A stretch of 64,000 bases of DNA from Paenibacillus marchantiophytorum (GCF_014640555.1 NZ_BMHE01000004.1:262903-326902); one strand, 5' to 3'; positions 33,569 through 42,735 are shown, numbered from the stretch's first letter. Numbers and translations: made by a program. Notes: a model not told the origin generated them from the sequence alone.

Positions 33569-35815
33569 ATGAAACAAGAAATCGTATCATCCGATATTAC
33601 CGTAGTTGGCGGCGGTTTAGCAGGCGTTTGCGCGGCTGTTGCAGCAGCCCGATTAGGTCAAACTGTCTCTCTTGTTCAGAATCGTCCGGTACTTGGCGGA
33701 AACGCCAGCAGTGAAGTTCGCGTATGGGTATGCGGCGCCACTTCCCATGGTGTACACCGCAATGCGCGTGAAACTGGCATTATGGGCGAGTTGTTTGTCG
33801 AAAATCAGTACCGCAATATCGATGGAAACCCTTATATCTGGGATCTGATTGTGCTTGAAAAAGTGAAAGCAGAAAAGAATATTACACTTTTCTTAAATAC
33901 AGATGTTCATGAAGTTGAAGCAGATGGGGATGAACACAGTCGTACGATCCGCTCCGTCACGGGCTGGATGATGGGATCTGAACGTCGGATTCGCTTTGAC
34001 AGCCGCGTTTACCTCGACTGCACGGGGGATGGCCTTGTAGGGTTCTTGGCTGGCGCCAAGTTTCGTATTGGCCGCGAGGCCCAAGAGGAATTCAACGAAG
34101 AATGGGCTCCGCTTGTCCAAGATGACATCACGCTCGGAAGTACGCTGTTGTTCTACACAAAGGATGCTGGCCGTCCGGTTAAATATATCGCACCTAGCTT
34201 CGCCAAAGATATCACGCAGACTTCAATCCCCATGAAACGTGTCATTCGCAGCGGGGATAATGGCTGTTCGTATTGGTGGATTGAATGGGGCGGTGAACTG
34301 GATACTGTTCATGATAATGAACGCATTCGCGACGAGTTGTCCTCCGTTATTTACGGGATATGGAATTACATCAAAAATTCCGGTCAATTCGACAGCGACA
34401 ATCTCACGCTCGAATGGATCGGTTCCTTGCCAGGCAAGCGGGAATATCGTCGTTTCGTTGGGGACTACGTGCTGAATCAGAACGATGTTATCGCCCAGGA
34501 ACTGTTCGCTGACCGCGTTGCTTTCGGCGGTTGGTCCATTGACCTGCATCCGCCGCAAGGCATGTATGCCACAGTGAGCGGCTCCAAGCATATGCATATG
34601 GATGGCAGCTACCATATTCCGTTCCGCTCCCTCTACTCCGTCAACGTGACGAATATGTTGATGGCTGGACGCAACATCAGCGCGTCCCACGTGGCCTTCG
34701 GCACTACGCGCGTTATGGCAACCTGCGCTGTCATCGGCGAAGCCGCCGGCACGGGAGCCGCGCTTTGCGCGGCGAAGGGCATCTCGCCTCGCGAGCTGCA
34801 CGACGGCCACCTGGGCGAGCTGCAGCAAACGCTGCTGCGCCAGGATGCTGCTGTGCTCGGCGTGAAGAACACGGATGCAGCCGATCTCGTGCGCAGCGCT
34901 GCCGCCGTGAGCGCCTCCAGCACGCTGACACAGCTTGCACTGGAGCAATCTGCGTCTATCCTGTCATTGGATAAACACGTTGCTTTACTCTTGCCGGTAG
35001 ATCCGTTCATAGAAGGCGTAGAACTGCTCTTAGACGCTTCCGAAGCTACTGAGCTGACTGTTGAGCTTTGGAGCACAGGAAAGCCGCAGAACTACGTTCC
35101 AGCAAGTCTGGTGAGTTCCATCCAAGTTGCCGTCCCGCAGGGAACACAGCATTGGGTGAAGGCTCCGCTTGCGTGGCACCCAGAAACGGCGCAGAATGCT
35201 TTTATTATTCTGAAAAACAATCCCGCTGTTTCTGTTCATCAATCCGCCCAACCGCAGACTGGGGTCCATTCATTCGCCTACGGCAGCGAGAAGTCGGCTG
35301 ATTTCGGCGATATGCATCATCACCAGCCCGTGGTGGACTGGCGTCAGTACCAATTCGTTCGAAGCCCTATCTGTTTCCGCTTGCTCTCGCCTACGAAGGC
35401 ATTTACACCGGATAAAGCTGCTGATGGCTATAAGCGTCCTTATGGCGGACCTCATGCATGGTCATCAACTTCCTTACAAGTCTCCGAGCCCCAATGGCTT
35501 GAAGTGAGCTGGACAGAAGCTGTCCACATTCAGAGCGTGCATCTTACATTCAATGATGATGTCAATGAAGATTTGATTAACCTGCACCATCATCGAACCG
35601 ATTTTGAAATAATCCCGGAACTCGTTAAATCTTATAAACTACAAGCATTCACGAGTGGTGAGTGGACTACCGTAGCAGAAGGAACTGACAATCACACTCG
35701 GCATCATGTTCATGTGCTGACAGCCCCTGTGACAACGGATCGAATCCGTGTTCTCATTGAGGCTACGAATGGCTCTGAGCGAGCTGAAATCTTGGAAATT
35801 CGCTGCTATACTTAA
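33569..35815 (+). CDS. FAD-dependent oxidoreductase with C-terminal beta-sandwich
   Basis: A 748-residue protein. The first 450 residues are the FAD-dependent oxidoreductase fold: GGGLAGVCAAVAAARLG near residue 14, NRPVLGGNASSEVRVW near 38 and a C-terminal dinucleotide strand (SVNVTNMLMAGRNISASHVAFGTTR). The last 280 residues look like a carbohydrate-binding beta-sandwich (AFTPDKAADGYKRPYGGPHAW; SWTEAVHIQSVHLTF). This combined layout is common in Paenibacillus and Bacteroidetes polysaccharide loci; the substrate is not known. ATG 33569 has GCGAGGTG 7 bases upstream. Confidence 0.8.
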   Translation: MKQEIVSSDITVVGGGLAGVCAAVAAARLGQTVSLVQNRPVLGGNASSEVRVWVCGATSHGVHRNARETGIMGELFVENQYRNIDGNPYIWDLIVLEKVKAEKNITLFLNTDVHEVEADGDEHSRTIRSVTGWMMGSERRIRFDSRVYLDCTGDGLVGFLAGAKFRIGREAQEEFNEEWAPLVQDDITLGSTLLFYTKDAGRPVKYIAPSFAKDITQTSIPMKRVIRSGDNGCSYWWIEWGGELDTVHDNERIRDELSSVIYGIWNYIKNSGQFDSDNLTLEWIGSLPGKREYRRFVGDYVLNQNDVIAQELFADRVAFGGWSIDLHPPQGMYATVSGSKHMHMDGSYHIPFRSLYSVNVTNMLMAGRNISASHVAFGTTRVMATCAVIGEAAGTGAALCAAKGISPRELHDGHLGELQQTLLRQDAAVLGVKNTDAADLVRSAAAVSASSTLTQLALEQSASILSLDKHVALLLPVDPFIEGVELLLDASEATELTVELWSTGKPQNYVPASLVSSIQVAVPQGTQHWVKAPLAWHPETAQNAFIILKNNPAVSVHQSAQPQTGVHSFAYGSEKSADFGDMHHHQPVVDWRQYQFVRSPICFRLLSPTKAFTPDKAADGYKRPYGGPHAWSSTSLQVSEPQWLEVSWTEAVHIQSVHLTFNDDVNEDLINLHHHRTDFEIIPELVKSYKLQAFTSGEWTTVAEGTDNHTRHHVHVLTAPVTTDRIRVLIEATNGSERAEILEIRCYT

Positions 35816-35885
35816 TATGGATGATCTAGATGCTAAGCTTGCGTTTTATTGGGCCTACGATTATGATAAAAATAATTGAAAGTTA

Positions 35886-35953
35886 ATGTGTAACTGGCGG
35901 AACATGGATATCCATGGGGAAGCACATTGATGCATATGCCGTACGCCTGGGCA
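35886..35953 (+). ncRNA. ZTP (pfl) riboswitch aptamer
   Basis: The two conserved parts are plain: a first part ACTGGCGGAACATGG with hairpin and GGGGAAGCACAT, then a short linker and the second part CCGTACGCCTGGGCA. This is the pfl motif sensing ZTP/ZMP, which signals low 10-formyl-tetrahydrofolate. It is followed by a terminator and then folD, a well-known pfl target. Confidence 0.92.
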
Positions 35954-35992
35954 GAGGTAAGGGGAGTCATCCCCTTGCCTCTTTGTGTTTTT
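35954..35992 (+). terminator. Switch terminator of the ZTP riboswitch
   Basis: GAGGTAAGGGGA / TCCCCTTGCCTC stem with GTCA loop, then TTTGTGTTTTT, right after the aptamer. ZTP binding would favour read-through into folD. Confidence 0.9.
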
Positions 35993-36019
35993 ATCATCCA
36001 TTCGAAGGGTTGTGGCAAG

Positions 36020-36865
36020 ATGAATTCAGACAAATTGTTATTGGACGGTACCCGCGTTGCCCATCAGATCCAACAAGATTTAGCCATTAGAGTCAGCCAA
36101 TTAGCGGCAAAAGGCATCCAGCCTTGTCTGGTCACCATCCTGGTTGGTGATGATCCGTCTTCGGAAACCTATGTGCGCATGAAAGGCAATGCCTGCCGCC
36201 GCTTAGGGATTCAATCCAGACGCATTCATCTCGCGCAAACGACGACAACGGAAGAGCTTATTGCCGTCATCCATGAAATGAACCAAGATTCCTATGTTCA
36301 CGGCATTCTGTTACAGCATCCGGTTCCGCCTCAAATTGACGAAAGAGCCGCCTTTGAAGCCATTAGCATTCATAAAGATGTGGATGGCGTTACGATGCTG
36401 GGCTTTGCGCAAAATGCTTTTGGCGAAGCAAGCTTTCCTTCCTGCACCCCTGCGGCGATCCTAGCCATACTGGATGATTATCAAATCCCTATCGAAGGCA
36501 AGCATGCCGTCGTTATTGGCCGCAGCCCCATTCTTGGCAAGCCTGTTTCCCTAATGCTTTTGAACCGAAACGCAACGGTCACCATCTGTCATTCCCGGAC
36601 AGTCGGTCTCGATCATATCGTTGGATTAGCAGATATTCTTGTTGCTGCGGTAGGCAAACCAGCCTTTGTTCAAGGATCTTGGATCAAAGAAGGCGCCGTT
36701 GTCATCGATGCCGGATACAATTCAGGGAATATCGGCGATGTCGATTATGAGGCCTGTCTCACGAAGTCGAGTGCGATTACACCTGTTCCAGGCGGCGTAG
36801 GTCCGGTAACCATAGCCATGCTGCTCAAGCACACCGTGGATGCGGCCGAAAAGGTAGGCCAGTAA
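36020..36865 (+). CDS. folD: FolD: methylene-THF dehydrogenase / methenyl-THF cyclohydrolase
   Basis: A 281-residue bifunctional one-carbon enzyme. The catalytic YVRMK (Y51, K55) is present, as are the NADP-binding block GRSPILGKP and the C-terminal PGGVGPVTIAML. The usual QLPLP loop reads QHPVP. This looks like a FolD2-type paralogue. It is controlled by the ZTP riboswitch just upstream, which links it to purine/folate balance. Start ATG 36020 has GAAGGG upstream; longer frames run through the aptamer. Confidence 0.93.
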   Translation: MNSDKLLLDGTRVAHQIQQDLAIRVSQLAAKGIQPCLVTILVGDDPSSETYVRMKGNACRRLGIQSRRIHLAQTTTTEELIAVIHEMNQDSYVHGILLQHPVPPQIDERAAFEAISIHKDVDGVTMLGFAQNAFGEASFPSCTPAAILAILDDYQIPIEGKHAVVIGRSPILGKPVSLMLLNRNATVTICHSRTVGLDHIVGLADILVAAVGKPAFVQGSWIKEGAVVIDAGYNSGNIGDVDYEACLTKSSAITPVPGGVGPVTIAMLLKHTVDAAEKVGQ

Positions 36866-36996
36866 CCATCGTGCGACATTATTTTCTTTATAAAATAGGT
36901 CTTAATAACCCTTGTTTAACCTGACATGATATGTTATATTAAAAGTGCGACAAATCAAGGTTTTCACTTCAAAAAGTTGACATAGGAGTGATGAAA

Positions 36997-37176
36997 ATGG
37001 GCCAAAAATCCATTCAAATCTCGCAAGGCGAAGAAGTTATTCGCGTAGAGATGACTGTTAAGGAAGCGCTTGCTTTAACGGGAGCCAAATTTAGTCAGAA
37101 CCACAAGCTAGAAACAGATGCCATCAAGAAGCTGAAACAAACATTGGAAGACAAGCTGCTCACTCCCAACCATTAA
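36997..37176 (+). CDS. Conserved-looking 59-residue protein, unknown function
   Basis: A small soluble protein, MGQKSIQI then a charged amphipathic region (EMTVKEALALTG; EDKLLTPNH). TAGGAG lies 8 bases before ATG 36997. No domain recognised. It is followed by a good terminator, so it is a real single-gene unit. Confidence 0.6.
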   Translation: MGQKSIQISQGEEVIRVEMTVKEALALTGAKFSQNHKLETDAIKKLKQTLEDKLLTPNH

Positions 37177-37201
37177 TTGTATAGATCTATTCGGCTTATC
37201 G

Positions 37202-37245
37202 TCCTGACTAACGATGTATATCGTCTGGTCAGGGCTTTTATTTTT
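37202..37245 (+). terminator. Terminator after the 59-residue gene
   Basis: TCCTGAC...GTCAGGG stem with inner ACGAT/ATCGT, followed by a T-rich run (TTTTATTTTTT). Confidence 0.85.
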
Positions 37246-37317
37246 TATCGTATCAAATCCATTCGAATGCTCATAATAATCTCGCACTCCCAAAACGTAC
37301 TCAAGAGGTGAAACACA

Positions 37318-37407
37318 ATGTCTGAAGGTCATAAACAACAAGGACAAAGCAGCAAAAACACAACAACACGCACTCAGGATCAGAAAAGTGGAAAAGGTCA
37401 TAAATAA
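37318..37407 (+). CDS. 29-residue small hydrophilic protein
   Basis: A short frame reading MSEGHKQQGQSSKNTTTRTQ then DQKSGKGHK, with a GAGGTG site 7 bases before the ATG and a terminator directly after the stop. The Gln/Ser/Lys/Thr-rich composition recalls small acid-soluble spore proteins of Bacilli (SspN/SspJ-like), but I cannot match it to one. Confidence 0.5.
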   Translation: MSEGHKQQGQSSKNTTTRTQDQKSGKGHK

Positions 37408-37410
37408 GCG

Positions 37411-37448
37411 AAAAGTCCATGCCTCCTTTTGGGAAGCATGGACTTTTT
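37411..37448. terminator. Bidirectional terminator
   Basis: AAAAGTCCATGC / GCATGGACTTTTT hairpin, between the 29-residue gene and the converging 69-residue gene. Confidence 0.85.
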
Positions 37449-37450
37449 CA

Positions 37451-37660
37451 TTAATTTAATTTGCGTCTTGTCAAAATGCACGGAACCCCTTTACCCACAG
37501 CCCCTGGCTGAGACATTAAAGATAAATAATGAAGTCCTCTTGTGCAAGGTGTCTTGCAAACGGCGCATGTCGATGATTCTACCATTCTCATCGTGTACTG
37601 CGCTCTGGATGACAGTACCTTCTTCTTGGATACCTTGCCCTTCCCTTTAGGTGGTGCCAT
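37451..37660 (-). CDS. 69-residue basic cysteine-containing protein
   Basis: MAPPKGKGKVSKKK then a segment with CAVCKTPC and a later GVPC, a possible zinc-ribbon-like pattern with a basic N-terminal tail. Function not recognised. ATG 37660 has GGGAGGCG 7 bases upstream. It converges with the 29-residue gene. Confidence 0.6.
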   Translation of the reverse strand: MAPPKGKGKVSKKKVLSSRAQYTMRMVESSTCAVCKTPCTRGLHYLSLMSQPGAVGKGVPCILTRRKLN

Positions 37661-37751
37661 ATTCACGCCTCCCAACAATTTCCTCCCTTCAGTATATGAA
37701 GCTTGGTCGGAACGGTTCTTGGGGGGGCAAGGTCAAGTTCAAGCTACTTGT

Positions 37752-38642
37752 CTACCGACTGACAGCTTGCAAATCTAAAGCAGTTAATAGAATCGGCACA
37801 ATTTCTGAATAGAGGGAAGAAAATGTTTCTATTGGCAGGGGATTCTCCCCACAGCCGACTTCAATCGTGAAACCGGGCTTGCGAAACTGTTGGATATACC
37901 AGTCCTTGTAGCCTGCGTCACTATCTGTCAGCTTAACAGCTTTATAATTGCTTGCGAGCGACAATCGCTCTGCATAGGATTCAGACTCTGGCGGTTCATA
38001 GCCGCGGTAATTCCAATATATTTCTCTACCTTGCGTATGTAATGCCAAGACGAGTTCAAAAGCGTGATTCTCCGTAAACTGAGCCATCGCTAAAGCCTCC
38101 GGCTCAGTCAGTGGGGCTTCCCCGCCGTAATCCCGCTCCCCCGGTCCCAATTGACCTCTGCGGGCAGCCTCATCTTCCCAATGTGCCGGGAACTGGTCAT
38201 TCAAATCTACCCCGCGGATATTCGCTTTCCAATTGCTGAAATCCAAGCTGTCGCCGTTCCACTCCAACAGTATCTCACGGTACGGATGATCTTCCGTGAC
38301 CCCTTGTAGAACGAGATCCACGCCATCGGGGTTCACCATCGGGACTATCCATAAGGAATATTCGGCAAGAAGCCGTCTAATATTGCTGCCCTGCCAAGCC
38401 GTACCTCGGGCGTAAGCACAAGCCAGATCCTCCACAAACTGCATCAGCAGCGGCGTCGTAATCCATTCATTCGCATGAAACGCTGCATTCATATGCAGTT
38501 CTCTCGCTCCCGCGCCAATTCGCAGCGCAGGGATGCGTTTCCCCATAACACTTTCACCAATCATTTCAAAATGCAGGAAAGGATATATCTTGCCAAGTCG
38601 ATTCAATTCCTCCCAAAGTGTTGCATATCCGTATCCTAACAT
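37752..38642 (-). CDS. M14-family zinc carboxypeptidase
   Basis: A 296-residue metallopeptidase: zinc ligands H56 and E59 (HANE) and H202 (ALHTQG), catalytic Glu E261 (FTIEVG), and NPDGVDL and RGVDLNDQFP loops. The motif set fits gamma-D-glutamyl-diaminopimelate peptidases, which trim muropeptides, common in spore formers. No signal peptide is seen, so a cytoplasmic muropeptide-recycling role is likely. Confidence 0.88.
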   Translation of the reverse strand: MLGYGYATLWEELNRLGKIYPFLHFEMIGESVMGKRIPALRIGAGARELHMNAAFHANEWITTPLLMQFVEDLACAYARGTAWQGSNIRRLLAEYSLWIVPMVNPDGVDLVLQGVTEDHPYREILLEWNGDSLDFSNWKANIRGVDLNDQFPAHWEDEAARRGQLGPGERDYGGEAPLTEPEALAMAQFTENHAFELVLALHTQGREIYWNYRGYEPPESESYAERLSLASNYKAVKLTDSDAGYKDWYIQQFRKPGFTIEVGCGENPLPIETFSSLYSEIVPILLTALDLQAVSR

Positions 38643-38728
38643 ATGACCACCTCACAGCTCAGTTATCTACTTCGTAGGATATGAATATGCCGTCAGCCTA
38701 AGAATCATGCGGCATCACCAACAAAGCA

Positions 38729-38752
38729 AAATAGACCCAATCGGGTCTATTT
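38729..38752. terminator. Terminator after the glutamate racemase gene
   Basis: 10-bp stem AAATAGACCC / GGGTCTATTT with a 4-base loop, 12 bases after the racemase stop on the minus strand. Confidence 0.75.
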
Positions 38753-38763
38753 CGCTCGTTCAA

Positions 38764-39573
38764 TTAAATAATCGTCGGCACCTGCCATACGACTGGTGTT
38801 ATGGAGATCTGCTCTTTGAGCCAGCCTTCGGCAATTTTCTTGAAACGTTCAGGCTCACCGCTGCAGAAAAATTGATGAATCGGGAGGAATCCAGACGAAG
38901 CCAGTAAGTTCTGATGATAAAGGATTGTACTGATTTCTCTTGCAGTCTCGTCTGCGGAAGAAATCAACGTAACGTCCGGCCCCATGACACTTGAGATCGC
39001 TTCCGTCAGGAATGGATAATGCGTACAGCCCAGAATTAAACAATCCATAGGCTTTCCTGCCAACGGTCTAAGTGATTGTTCAACCACCTCTAGCGAGCGA
39101 GTAGGATCGAACATCCCTTGTTCAACGAAAGGCGCTAACAAAGGGCACGGCTGGCTATAGACCTGAATTTGCGGAGAAATAAGTCTTAACGCCTGTTCAT
39201 AGGCTTTACTTCGAATCGTTCCATCCGTACCAATAACCCCGATAATTCCACTTTTAGTATGCTTGATGGCCGCTCTGGCGCCTGGCGAAATGACGCCAAG
39301 CACAGGAATTGATACGCGCTCACGGATATCGTCTATGGCAACTGCAGTCGCTGTATTGCAAGCGATAACAATCATTTTAGGATTAAATTGTACTAAATAG
39401 TCAACGATTTGTCGTGTGAATTTGCGCACTTCTCCGGCAGAGCGAGGACCATAAGGACTTCGTGCTGTATCTCCGAAATAAATGACTTTTTCTTGCGGCA
39501 GCTGTCTCATGACTTCTTTTACAACGGTTAATCCTCCGACTCCGGAGTCCAGTACGGCTATCGCTTGCTGCAC
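38764..39573 (-). CDS. murI: Glutamate racemase
   Basis: A 269-residue cofactor-free racemase that makes D-glutamate for peptidoglycan. The two catalytic cysteines are C72 (ACNTATA) and C183 (GCTHYPF), with the N-terminal DSGVGG and FGDTARSPYG. Start is GTG 39573, following AAAGGA. The unlinked NodB deacetylase gene follows after a gap. Confidence 0.95.
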   Translation of the reverse strand: MQQAIAVLDSGVGGLTVVKEVMRQLPQEKVIYFGDTARSPYGPRSAGEVRKFTRQIVDYLVQFNPKMIVIACNTATAVAIDDIRERVSIPVLGVISPGARAAIKHTKSGIIGVIGTDGTIRSKAYEQALRLISPQIQVYSQPCPLLAPFVEQGMFDPTRSLEVVEQSLRPLAGKPMDCLILGCTHYPFLTEAISSVMGPDVTLISSADETAREISTILYHQNLLASSGFLPIHQFFCSGEPERFKKIAEGWLKEQISITPVVWQVPTII

Positions 39574-39683
39574 ACCTATCCGCTTCCTTTGCCGCTTAAT
39601 GAATTACGGAACCACTTGGATAGAATATGAACGTACAAGCTGAAAGGTACCTGGGTGAAGTAATCGGTTTTCTGGTCTGTCCC

Positions 39684-40664
39684 CTATTTTTTGGACTCGA
39701 GCTCATTCACAAGGCCGAATTCGTAGCCTTTCTTCTTAATCTCTTTGCAAATACGAGCTAGCGCCTGCATATTTTCCTCAGAGCCCTGATGCATCAAAAT
39801 CACATTGCCATCGTGCAAATTGTTCATAATGTCATTGTAAGGATCCTCAGCTCCGTTCGCTCTTGGTTCCCAATCGCGCATGGCTGTGGACCAGAAGACA
39901 GACGTATAGCCCATACTGGATACTAAGCTAAGGTTGTGCATATTGTAACTTCCAAAAGGGAAGCGGAAATATTTCTCGACTTCTTTCCCTGTCAATTGTT
40001 TGTATAAAGCTTCAAAATCCGTTATTTCCTTACGAATCTGATCATCGCTCAGCTCATTGAAATCTTTGTGCGTCATTGTATGGTTGGCAACGAAGTGACC
40101 GTCAGCAACAATCTTTTTCAAATAATCAGGATTTTTCTTGATGTTGTTTCCTGAAATAAAGAAGTTGGCTTTCACACCATTTTCTTTGAGTGATTTCAGC
40201 ATGAGATCGACCTCGATCAAAGGACCACCTGCATCGATCGTTAAGTAGACTTTTTTACCGGTGCCCACCCATACGGCTTTCTGATCTGCGGTGAATGATT
40301 TCGTTTCTTTCGGAAAATCGGGCACTTGCCCTGTTTTCTTTTTCATGTAGTACCAAGAATAAGGAACCTTCTCGGCTGCTGACGGCTTGGGATTCGTACC
40401 TACGACAGATGATTTTGGAGTAGCAGTTGGCACAGGTGTTGCCGTTGACACGGGCGATGGCGTTGGGGCAGTTGTAGCTTTAGGTGTCGGCACAGGTGTT
40501 GCCGTTGGTTTACTTGTAGGTGTTGGCGTTGCAGCTGCCGTTGCTTGCGGCGTTGCCGTTGGAATTGGACTTGAAGCTGTGGGGAGCAGGCTTTTGTCTG
40601 CACAGCCGATCAATGTAGCACTAAAAAGGATCAGCAGTGCAGCGCTTTTAGTAATTGGCTTCAT
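39684..40664 (-). CDS. Lipoprotein polysaccharide deacetylase (NodB fold)
   Basis: A 326-residue lipoprotein: lipobox LIGC (C21), a long Thr-Pro-Ala linker (about residues 28-83) and a NodB domain (about 130-320). Metal-binding H195 and H199 (NHTMTH) and RFPFGSY are intact, but motif 1 reads TIDAG with A145 where most have a second Asp. PdaA-type muramic acid deacetylases also deviate here, so a peptidoglycan role is likely. The second Asp being absent may change metal binding. Confidence 0.85.
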   Translation of the reverse strand: MKPITKSAALLILFSATLIGCADKSLLPTASSPIPTATPQATAAATPTPTSKPTATPVPTPKATTAPTPSPVSTATPVPTATPKSSVVGTNPKPSAAEKVPYSWYYMKKKTGQVPDFPKETKSFTADQKAVWVGTGKKVYLTIDAGGPLIEVDLMLKSLKENGVKANFFISGNNIKKNPDYLKKIVADGHFVANHTMTHKDFNELSDDQIRKEITDFEALYKQLTGKEVEKYFRFPFGSYNMHNLSLVSSMGYTSVFWSTAMRDWEPRANGAEDPYNDIMNNLHDGNVILMHQGSEENMQALARICKEIKKKGYEFGLVNELESKK

Positions 40665-40749
40665 GAGAGCACCTCGTTATGGAATGAAATTGCTCATTCT
40701 CATTTCGACAGCACCAGACAAATTACCTGCCTATTCGGAAAAAAACGTC

Positions 40750-41169
40750 TTATTTCGTGGCGCGATACGTCAAATATTGGAGGATGCTGATCAGGATAAA
40801 AGCTGTTCCAGCAAGCATCGGAATTGTAATAAATCCAAGCCAATTCAAGTAATCCACATCACAAGGAACAGGGCCGCAGCCCGTAGCTGATTCATGAAAA
40901 ACACCTGATTGCAGCAAGACGTGATAAATGGAGATACAAGCTCCCCAGATCGTCAAAGGCAGAACATAAATCGTTAGCTTATAGTCTCTGCGCACAGCAG
41001 CAATCCCCAAAATAATCGCAAGAGGATACATAAGAATGCGTTGATACCAGCATAATTTACAAGGTAAAAAATGCATAATCTCAGAAAAATACAGACTTCC
41101 CAAAGTAGCAATTAAAGCAATGAGCCACGAAATGTGCATCCCATTATCTCTTAACCATTTATTCGACAT
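40750..41169 (-). CDS. bdbC: DsbB/BdbC-family disulfide oxidoreductase
   Basis: A 139-residue, four-helix membrane protein with the redox pairs C37-x-x-C40 (CKLC) and C98...C103 (CGPVPC). It passes electrons from DsbA-like BdbD to quinone to make disulfides outside the cell. No BdbD partner gene is adjacent. ATG 41169 follows GGGGAGGA at 9-10 bases. Confidence 0.9.
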   Translation of the reverse strand: MSNKWLRDNGMHISWLIALIATLGSLYFSEIMHFLPCKLCWYQRILMYPLAIILGIAAVRRDYKLTIYVLPLTIWGACISIYHVLLQSGVFHESATGCGPVPCDVDYLNWLGFITIPMLAGTAFILISILQYLTYRATK

Positions 41170-41286
41170 CAATATTCGTCCTCCCCTTCCCCCTTATTAT
41201 AGAAAATTATAGAAAAGAAGTCTAACATAACATGTTACTCTCAAAATGGGTTAGCTGCGGATCACGCTTTCGATTTGGAGGGATCG

Positions 41287-41514
41287 TAAGGGAACTCTAG
41301 GACGCTATTTGGTCAAAAAGCAGGGATGCGAGGGTATTAGCGGAACTACAGGGCCTTATTTCCGTGAAAAGCGCTGAATTTCCCATGAAATAGCAAAATA
41401 GCAGACTGTAGTTCCCTCACCCCCGCGATATGGGCACTTTTGGCTAGAATAGCGGACTGTAGTTCCCTTACCTCCCCGCGAGGCAGCTGGCGTATCTCTG
41501 CGATCACTCCAAAA
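41287..41514. repeat. Intergenic repeat family B, copy 3
   Basis: Same order and spacing as copies 1 and 2, with GGGAACTC...CTATTT, GGAACTACAGGGCCTTATTT, then two AATAGC(A/G)GACTGTAGTTCCC units and an ending near GCGATCACTCC. It occupies the gap between bdbC and the glucose dehydrogenase gene. Confidence 0.85.
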
Positions 41515-41517
41515 CAT

Positions 41518-41557
41518 AAAAAAGCGGCACGCGGGCATCCTTCTGCCCACTAGCCGC
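41518..41557 (-). terminator. Terminator of the glucoamylase/glucose dehydrogenase unit
   Basis: On the minus strand GCGGC...GGGC pairs with GCCC...GCCGC and is followed by six T residues. Confidence 0.85.
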
Positions 41558-41574
41558 CACGTACAACCACTCAC

Positions 41575-42735
41575 TTATACCGAGAAACTATAGGCTACTT
41601 CATTCGTTTGTTCCACAAGGCCACGCCATTGTTCCACAGGAACCAGGTCAACCACCGCCTTAATCTCGATGGTGGCAAAATCAAGCTGCGGCACGGCGTC
41701 CAGATCCATACGGTTGGTGACCAACCGATTCAGCCAGCCGGGGTACTGCTTCTCCATCTGCTGCAGGCGGTAGATGGCGGTTTCAAAATCTTTGCGCGCT
41801 GCGTTCACTGAACCCAGCACGCATTTGTTCTCCAGCACCATGCTCTGATTGAGCATGTCGGATGAAATCTCCAGCTGCCGATCAGCTGGCGTAACCCCCA
41901 GCAGCGCCAACACACCGTTGGGCGCTAGGATAGACATGGCCTCGAAGGCAAGCGGGCTGTAGCCCGTACATTCGAGAATGAAATCCAGCGGCTTGCCGAT
42001 GCTCTCGGCATAAGCCGTCAAAGTCGCGGCGCTGCCTGCTGCGCCGGCCTGCTGGTACGAGCCGCCGATGTCCTTCACAAGCTGCGCTTGCAGACTGTCC
42101 TGTGGCGACATCGACCACACCAACACCTCAAGCCCCAGCAGCCGGCAGGTGATCGCGGCGAGCAGCCCCAAGGGCCCTGAGCCGAGAACCAGTGCTCTCT
42201 GCGGCTCCCAGATCAGGCGCTGCTGGACGCGCAGCACCTGGTCCCATACTTTCTCGACGATGCTTTGCGGCTCGACGAGCATCCCGTGCTGCAGCAGGTC
42301 CACGGGAACCTGCACCAAGTATCGGCCTTCCTCCTTGTAGAACTCGGAGAGGAAGCCGTTGGCTCCCTTGATGCCGCGTTCCACATACTCGCCCGTCTGA
42401 CAGAAGTCCGAGTGACCGTTGCGGCAATTCACGCAGCGCTGGTTGCGGCAGGGCCGCCTCACAATCGCGGTCACCAGATCCCCCTTGCGGAAGCCGCTGT
42501 CTGCCCCTGCCTCCATCACAACGCCAAGCGACTCGTGTCCGGTCGTTAAGTCATCCTCGCCTTCCGGCGGCACGCCATATTTCTCTTTTACTATTTCTTT
42601 ATCCGTCCCATCCAGCCCTACGGCCAGCACCTTGACAAGCACTTCCTGCGGATGCGCTAGCGCTGGGTCCGGCATTGTTTCAAGGACAATCGAAGGGGTC
42701 CCCTGCCGAACATTTTTGACTCGTACTACTCTCAT
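41575..42735 (-). CDS. Glucose 1-dehydrogenase-like zinc dehydrogenase
   Basis: A 386-residue medium-chain dehydrogenase with the glucose-dehydrogenase-type layout: a long C-terminal glucose-dehydrogenase-like half, TGHESLGV (catalytic zinc ligands), CRNQRCVNCRNGHSDFC (structural cysteines), and GSGPLGLLA nucleotide fold. It likely oxidises glucose or another aldose. The neighbouring gene encodes a glucoamylase, which would supply glucose. ATG 42735 has GGGAGGAAT upstream; its start lies 16 bases after the GH15 stop. Confidence 0.85.
   Translation of the reverse strand: MRVVRVKNVRQGTPSIVLETMPDPALAHPQEVLVKVLAVGLDGTDKEIVKEKYGVPPEGEDDLTTGHESLGVVMEAGADSGFRKGDLVTAIVRRPCRNQRCVNCRNGHSDFCQTGEYVERGIKGANGFLSEFYKEEGRYLVQVPVDLLQHGMLVEPQSIVEKVWDQVLRVQQRLIWEPQRALVLGSGPLGLLAAITCRLLGLEVLVWSMSPQDSLQAQLVKDIGGSYQQAGAAGSAATLTAYAESIGKPLDFILECTGYSPLAFEAMSILAPNGVLALLGVTPADRQLEISSDMLNQSMVLENKCVLGSVNAARKDFETAIYRLQQMEKQYPGWLNRLVTNRMDLDAVPQLDFATIEIKAVVDLVPVEQWRGLVEQTNEVAYSFSV

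Noticed and set aside
34223..34948. Long open frame opposite the FAD-dependent oxidoreductase gene
   Set aside because: It lies wholly inside the oxidoreductase on the other strand, has low-complexity Arg/Ala/His composition and no ribosome site; the gene opposite has clear motifs.
35927..36019. N-terminal extension of FolD
   Set aside because: The extra codons read through the ZTP aptamer and terminator; ATG 36020 matches the normal FolD start.
40387..40890. Open frame with repeated Val-Gly-Ala
   Set aside because: It is the reverse strand of the Thr-Pro-Ala linker of the NodB lipoprotein.
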